47,500 bases of DNA from Stramonita haemastoma (lineage: Eukaryota; Mollusca; Gastropoda; Neogastropoda; Muricidae): NCBI GenBank assembly GCA_030674155.1, contig CM060317.1, positions 46,204,645 to 46,252,144 of the forward strand, in the 5' to 3' direction. The stretch's first letter is position 1. The number at the start of each line of letters is the position of its first letter. This document shows, piece after piece, positions 22,375-47,500 of this stretch. Made by a program: the position numbers and the translations under genes. The notes below the pieces were generated by a model. It was not told the origin of the DNA. It did not search any database and saw nothing but the letters and a program-made list of their open reading frames with translations.

Positions 22375-24534
22375 AAGCATGTATGCACACAGGCACATAC
22401 ATTACAAGTACACATACACAGAGTAGCCATTTCAAAAAGTTTTTTTTCATCGATGAATGTTCAGATTTTTATATCATGATTTTTGTTTGTTACGTTTTTT
22501 AAACAAGGTCATGTGGTAAAGGGAACAATGCAAACAACATAACAAAGACACATTGATGACCCTGTCCTGTTATTATGTATGGATAGTTCGCAGAACCACA
22601 TTTTACAGCAGCACACTCATTGCTGTTTACTTTTGTGTAGTGTACATAATTATGTTCCTATTTTTTGTTGCGTTTTGAGAGGACAAAGAGTGAAAGGCTA
22701 CTGACGTGATGATGTCTTGTTGATCTGTTTGCTGAAAGGCTTTAGCCTCTGATTGATTGATCAATTAGTTTATGCACACATTATCGCAACTTCTGCTGAA
22801 TAGCAAAAACAACTCAGTTTTTAACAGTTGTGTATTGTTTTTTTTTTTTTGTTCTCAACAAGCTGGAGGATTGTGTTTTCATGGGTAACTTTATTAGGAG
22901 TTTATTTTACAGGGTGGTTATTTATATTGACTGTTTGTGAAAGTGACTATTTTTGAAAGTGACTTTGTTTTAAACTGCTATTAATGTTTCTGGTTTTTTT
23001 TTTATTATTCTTTTTTTTTTCTTTTCTTTTTGTGTTTGATTGACATATCGGCAAAATAATGTAGAACAATATCAAAATAATAAAAATGGTGATAAGAAAG
23101 TGTACTTTGTGAGGTTTGGTTTTTGGTGTTGTGCGAGTTTGTGGGTGTATCGACTTCAGGGTTTGAAATGTTCTCACTATTATTGATTCATTTAGCTGAG
23201 CCAACACTAGTCTCCCTCCCTACCTCCCTCCAGCAAAAGCTCACCCTTACCAATCCGTGTCATACATGTCAGTTTATTTTACGACTTTGGATTTGAAGTA
23301 AAGGGATGGGACAGTTCTGCAGTGTTTTGTTGTTAATCATTATGTTGGAAAGTTTGTTTCTTTACCCTTTTGAAAAAAAATTAATTCACTCGGCTCTGAC
23401 AGTTCTCTCCCCTGCTATTCACCACATCCTGGCCATTGGTAAAGGTTAGGGAAAAAAATCACCAAAAAAAAAAGTTATTGCAAGTTAGAAAATACAATTT
23501 TGAGAAATAATTATTAATACACTGAGCAAGTTGGTGTCAAAGTGTAAAGTTTCTTACTTTAATAGTTCAGCAAGTAGAGGTACGTAAAACGTATCCCTAA
23601 TTTCAATTCTGAAAAATACTTCCTCAGCAGTTCAGACTGTATCCCAGGACCTACAAAGAGGTGTAACAAGTCTTGTCAATGCTTGAAATGATATTACAAA
23701 CAATGCTTGAAAATCATCTTAGATGAAGATTATAGACACTAGGATGTAGTATTATGTGCATATAATCCAGGAAAATGAGAAATCAAGGGGGGGGGGGGCA
23801 TTTAGCATTCTTGTGGCATGTGGAGGCCAGGTGATCTAGAAAAGGGTGGACTGCAAGGAAAATGACTAAAATGGCGATGCCGATCATGAAGCATGAACTT
23901 TAAACACTCAGCCCCTTTCATATTGTTACAATATGCTACTCACTTTCTCTTGATGCCTCGTCCGCTTCACCCACCTCCTCCACTGAGTGACATACAGCTG
24001 TTGGATTCTGCCAAGTCCTCACCCCCCATCCCCATCACTCAACTTGAATCATCATCTCACTCCCTTCATCAACATTAGAACCTTCAGTCTGAAGCATTTC
24101 GATAGCTTCAGTAACATTGAAATCTTGTTTTTGTTGTCTTTTAAAAAGAAAAAATCTGTGATTTGCTGTTGTGAAGTTGAAGCTTTGGACGCCATTTTGA
24201 CACTGACACTAACGAGATGCAGAGGGTCAGGTCACGAACCGGCTTAACAAAAAACCACAAAACATTGAGATATGCTCTGATCGGTTGCTTTTGACAGAAA
24301 GAGGGCAGCAATGCTATTATCAGCATGTAACATCATTTTGGTGCTTGTCCATGAATTGAAAACTGTCTAAATCTTAGATTCCCAGTTGGGAATGTTTGTA
24401 CTAAACAGTTGAATGACAATCATTTCTGATTGGGAATGTTCGGACCGTATGGAGAGGGTTAAGAGGGGGATACACAAGTGGGCCGGCTGGCATCCTCAGC
24501 ATGGCCTGGTTTTACTTTGTCTGTGAGAACAGAA

Positions 24535-24655
24535 TGGAGTTATGCTGAAGTTGGATACGCTAGGCCTGACTTGTCAGGCGCTTAATGGCAGCACAGCACA
24601 TTTTGGTCATATGACAGACATTAATTGGTGTTGTCTGAGTGTTTGAAAAAGAAGA
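24535..24655 (+). repeat. Element D fragment
   Basis: TGAAGTTGGATACGCTAGGC, CTGACTTGTCAGGCGCTTAA and CATATGACAGACATTAATTG match the 3' part of 42620-42960 and, reversed, 28970-29300. Confidence 0.75.
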
Positions 24656-25164
24656 ATGGGGTTGCTTTTGTTTTTGTTTTTCTTTTACCCCAGGTTGACT
24701 GAATTTTCAAATTTTAAAATATTTTTTTTATATTTGTAGGATCAGTATCTTTTGAGTTCAAACTTGAAGCCAATGATATGCAACCCCCCCCCCCCCCTTC
24801 TCCCCACCAAAAAAAACCAAACTCCAAACCCAATGATATGCCAGTTTTGAAGTTCAATTCGTTAAGAGCCCTGTGATCATTAGGGCTCTAAACATGACAT
24901 AAAATGAAAGGTCTTGCTATCAATGTGGATAGACAGACAGACAAGTCATCTTGATTAGAAAGCAAAAAAGAAAAATGGCTTTATTTTGTGTGACTGTTGG
25001 CTAAGTGAAAGATAGGAACAAAGTCAATGATAGGACTGAAATTTTGAGCAAAACATTTTTTCAAATGTGTAGAGAGAAACATGCTTTGGAGACACTCTGT
25101 TTAGGTCACTGGCATCAGAGTACATTAAAACATTCGTCTTGATCTCTGAATTTGGCATGTGGCT

Positions 25165-25242
25165 ATCTTAATTGTGGGCAAAAACGGTCACATACGCAAA
25201 AATGTGCCTACTAGTGAATCTCTGAGCCCTTGCTGAGGAACA
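25165..25242 (+). repeat. Element B copy, diverged
   Basis: GGCATGTGGCTATCTTAATTG, AAACGGTCACATACGCAAAA and GAGGAACACAC in the family order; more diverged than other copies. Confidence 0.6.
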
Positions 25243-25442
25243 CACACACACACAAAATTGTCTTGAATTTAAAAAAGGGCATGAAGTTGTGTGCTAAAAA
25301 GGCTGCTATGTCTTTTGATATGTGCAAAATTTACATCATCTAACTAAAATATCCACTTTCCTAGAAAAACAAAAACGACCCCAAAACTAAACACAACCAA
25401 CCAAAAGAGAAAAGAAACTATATACATCTATGTTCAGTATTC

Positions 25443-26557
25443 TTTATTTCATCCTCAATCAAAAAAGCGTTACACATTGACAAAATCTGCCATAACAATA
25501 CAAAGAAATAAAATGTCTCAAAATGCACCTTGACACCTGTCACCTTGAAAATCCGCATGACAGCTACAGCATGATCTGCAACTGGTATTGACAACACCAG
25601 CCTCTACAGAAAACTGTACAAGTGTGTTTTTTTTTCTCTCTACAATCTTATCAAGGAATCCATGATGATACAGCAATACACGTCCTGCTTTGAAGAGAAC
25701 AAATCAAGGCTGTTATCTGATCAGACTATCGGCAACAGGTCAGTCCTTTTTCACAAACCACTTGAAAGTTTTCATCAGGTGCACATCTTGTTATCATAGA
25801 AACGAGACATTTTACATTGAAATTTTCATTCTTTCTACCATACGTGCATGTTCACACATGCATACACCAGACCTGCCTGCCCATATGATTTTATAGTATT
25901 TTTACGATTTTTTTTTACCCTATATACGAATTTCCTAATAAAAATATGATTTTGACAACACACACACAAAACCCCCCCCCCCAAAAAAACCTGCAAAGGG
26001 TTTACAGGATGTAACTCTTCCATGCCAATTACTTTCCTTGTCTGCGATTACTTCCTAGTCTGCGTTGCCCAAGATAGCTAGTCATCACTAGATGGCCACC
26101 TCTCTCTCTCTCTCTCACACTCACACACACACACACACACACACACACTCTCCCTCTCTCTCACACACACACACACACTCTCTCTCTCTCTCACACTCAC
26201 ACACACACACACACTCTCTCTCTCTCTCACACACACATTCTCTCTCCTCTCTCACACACACACACACACAAACACACACACGCTCTCTCTCTCTGGCGCA
26301 AAGACAAGTCATTCTTCTTCTTCTGCATTCCTTGGTTATGCTAGGCAAATCATAAACTGCAGCGCGTCAATTTCAGAACTCAACATCTGCATGTTGCATT
26401 TAAAAAACAATGCTGCACACACTCTCCCACAACAAAGCCTACTGGGCATTCTGTGGCTGAAATAAGCAGTAGAAAGCCCAACAATATGCCTCACTTTTTT
26501 TTCTTTTCCAAAGTCTGATCAGTCACACACACACAAACAGCAGCTGCTTCTATCACA
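25443..26557 (-). other. PDCD11: Candidate 3' UTR of PDCD11/RRP5, ending at AATAAA (25443-25448, - strand)
   Basis: After the stop codon on the - strand, the first AATAAA hexamer I see is the complement of TTTATT at 25443-25448, giving a 3' UTR of about 1.1 kb. It contains a CT/CA satellite at 26100-26297. No coding. Confidence 0.45.
26100..26297. repeat. Alternating (CT)n and (CA)n satellite
   Basis: Several alternations of CTCTCTCT and CACACACA blocks, a compound satellite within the likely 3' UTR of the - strand gene. Confidence 0.95.
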
Positions 26558-47334
<20,777 letters not shown>

Positions 47335-47500
47335 CTGAACACCACAAGGGGGCAAAGTTCGCATCATCCACATCACCGCTCACACCAGTTTTTTAATAAC
47401 GCATTTTTTGGTGTGATTTATGGTCAATTCTATAAGAGGGTGAGGGAGGGAAGTAGACAGATGGAGAGGGAGAGAGAGGTGGGGGGGAGGGGGAGGGAGG

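Larger units (their letters stand above)
17004..25442. other. Intergenic region between the convergent genes
   Basis: About 8.4 kb with no coding recognised on either strand. It contains the satellites and dispersed repeats listed separately. The remainder (18700-21050, 22480-24500) is T/G-rich unique-looking DNA in which I see nothing further. Part may be 3' UTR. Confidence 0.7.

Noticed and set aside
24535..24655. Possible small regulatory hairpin RNA around the CCTGACTTGTCAGGC palindrome
   Set aside because: The palindrome belongs to a dispersed repeat with three copies here; no sign of a specific RNA gene.

Overview
This is eukaryotic nuclear DNA, most likely from a marine invertebrate and plausibly a gastropod mollusc. 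Introns are long and AT-leaning, with very abundant (CA/GT)n, (GA)n and tri/tetranucleotide satellites. There is a tRNA-derived SINE family and several other short dispersed repeats. The coding exons are GC-rich, with consensus GT..AG splice sites and consistent phases. The species cannot be named from the sequence alone.

The window holds two genes in tail-to-tail (convergent) order. On the + strand (1-14380) is the 3' part of a gene for a large (about 1,930 residues visible) protein. It is built from about 7.5 tandem copies of an approximately 80-residue repeat, each made of two helix-turn-helix-like halves. The first half is marked by RTFYRWK and the second by P.L.Y.EF...P.V....F..W. The nearest family I can name is vertnin (VRTN), a vertebrate DNA-binding developmental regulator with similar motifs. 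An acidic N-terminal part carries PLDMS (CtBP-like) and VKEE (SUMO-like) motifs, and low-complexity linkers separate the repeats. A putative DNA-binding regulator is inferred.

About 11 kb without recognisable coding sequence (14381-25442) follows. It holds a candidate long 3' UTR, microsatellites and dispersed repeats. On the - strand (47334 down to 26558) lie the last 15 exons of RRP5/PDCD11, the S1-domain and HAT-repeat ribosome-biogenesis factor. They run from S1-domain exons through an acidic/basic linker to the HAT repeats and the stop codon. The exon phases join exactly into 662 codons plus stop, once one missing base in a G run is allowed for.

The most striking feature is that short tandem arrays sit on exon-intron boundaries in both genes. 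In several, each copy carries a bit of exon, a splice donor and/or an acceptor with a pyrimidine tract, so it resembles a microexon. This is seen at both ends of one intron in the repeat gene, at both ends of two RRP5 exons, and next to a third RRP5 donor. Other points are single-base frameshifts in both genes, best explained as residual assembly errors; a 954-bp inverted-repeat transposon with a 5-bp target duplication; SINEs abutting splice sites; and a bias towards UG-repeats in the RRP5 transcript sense.
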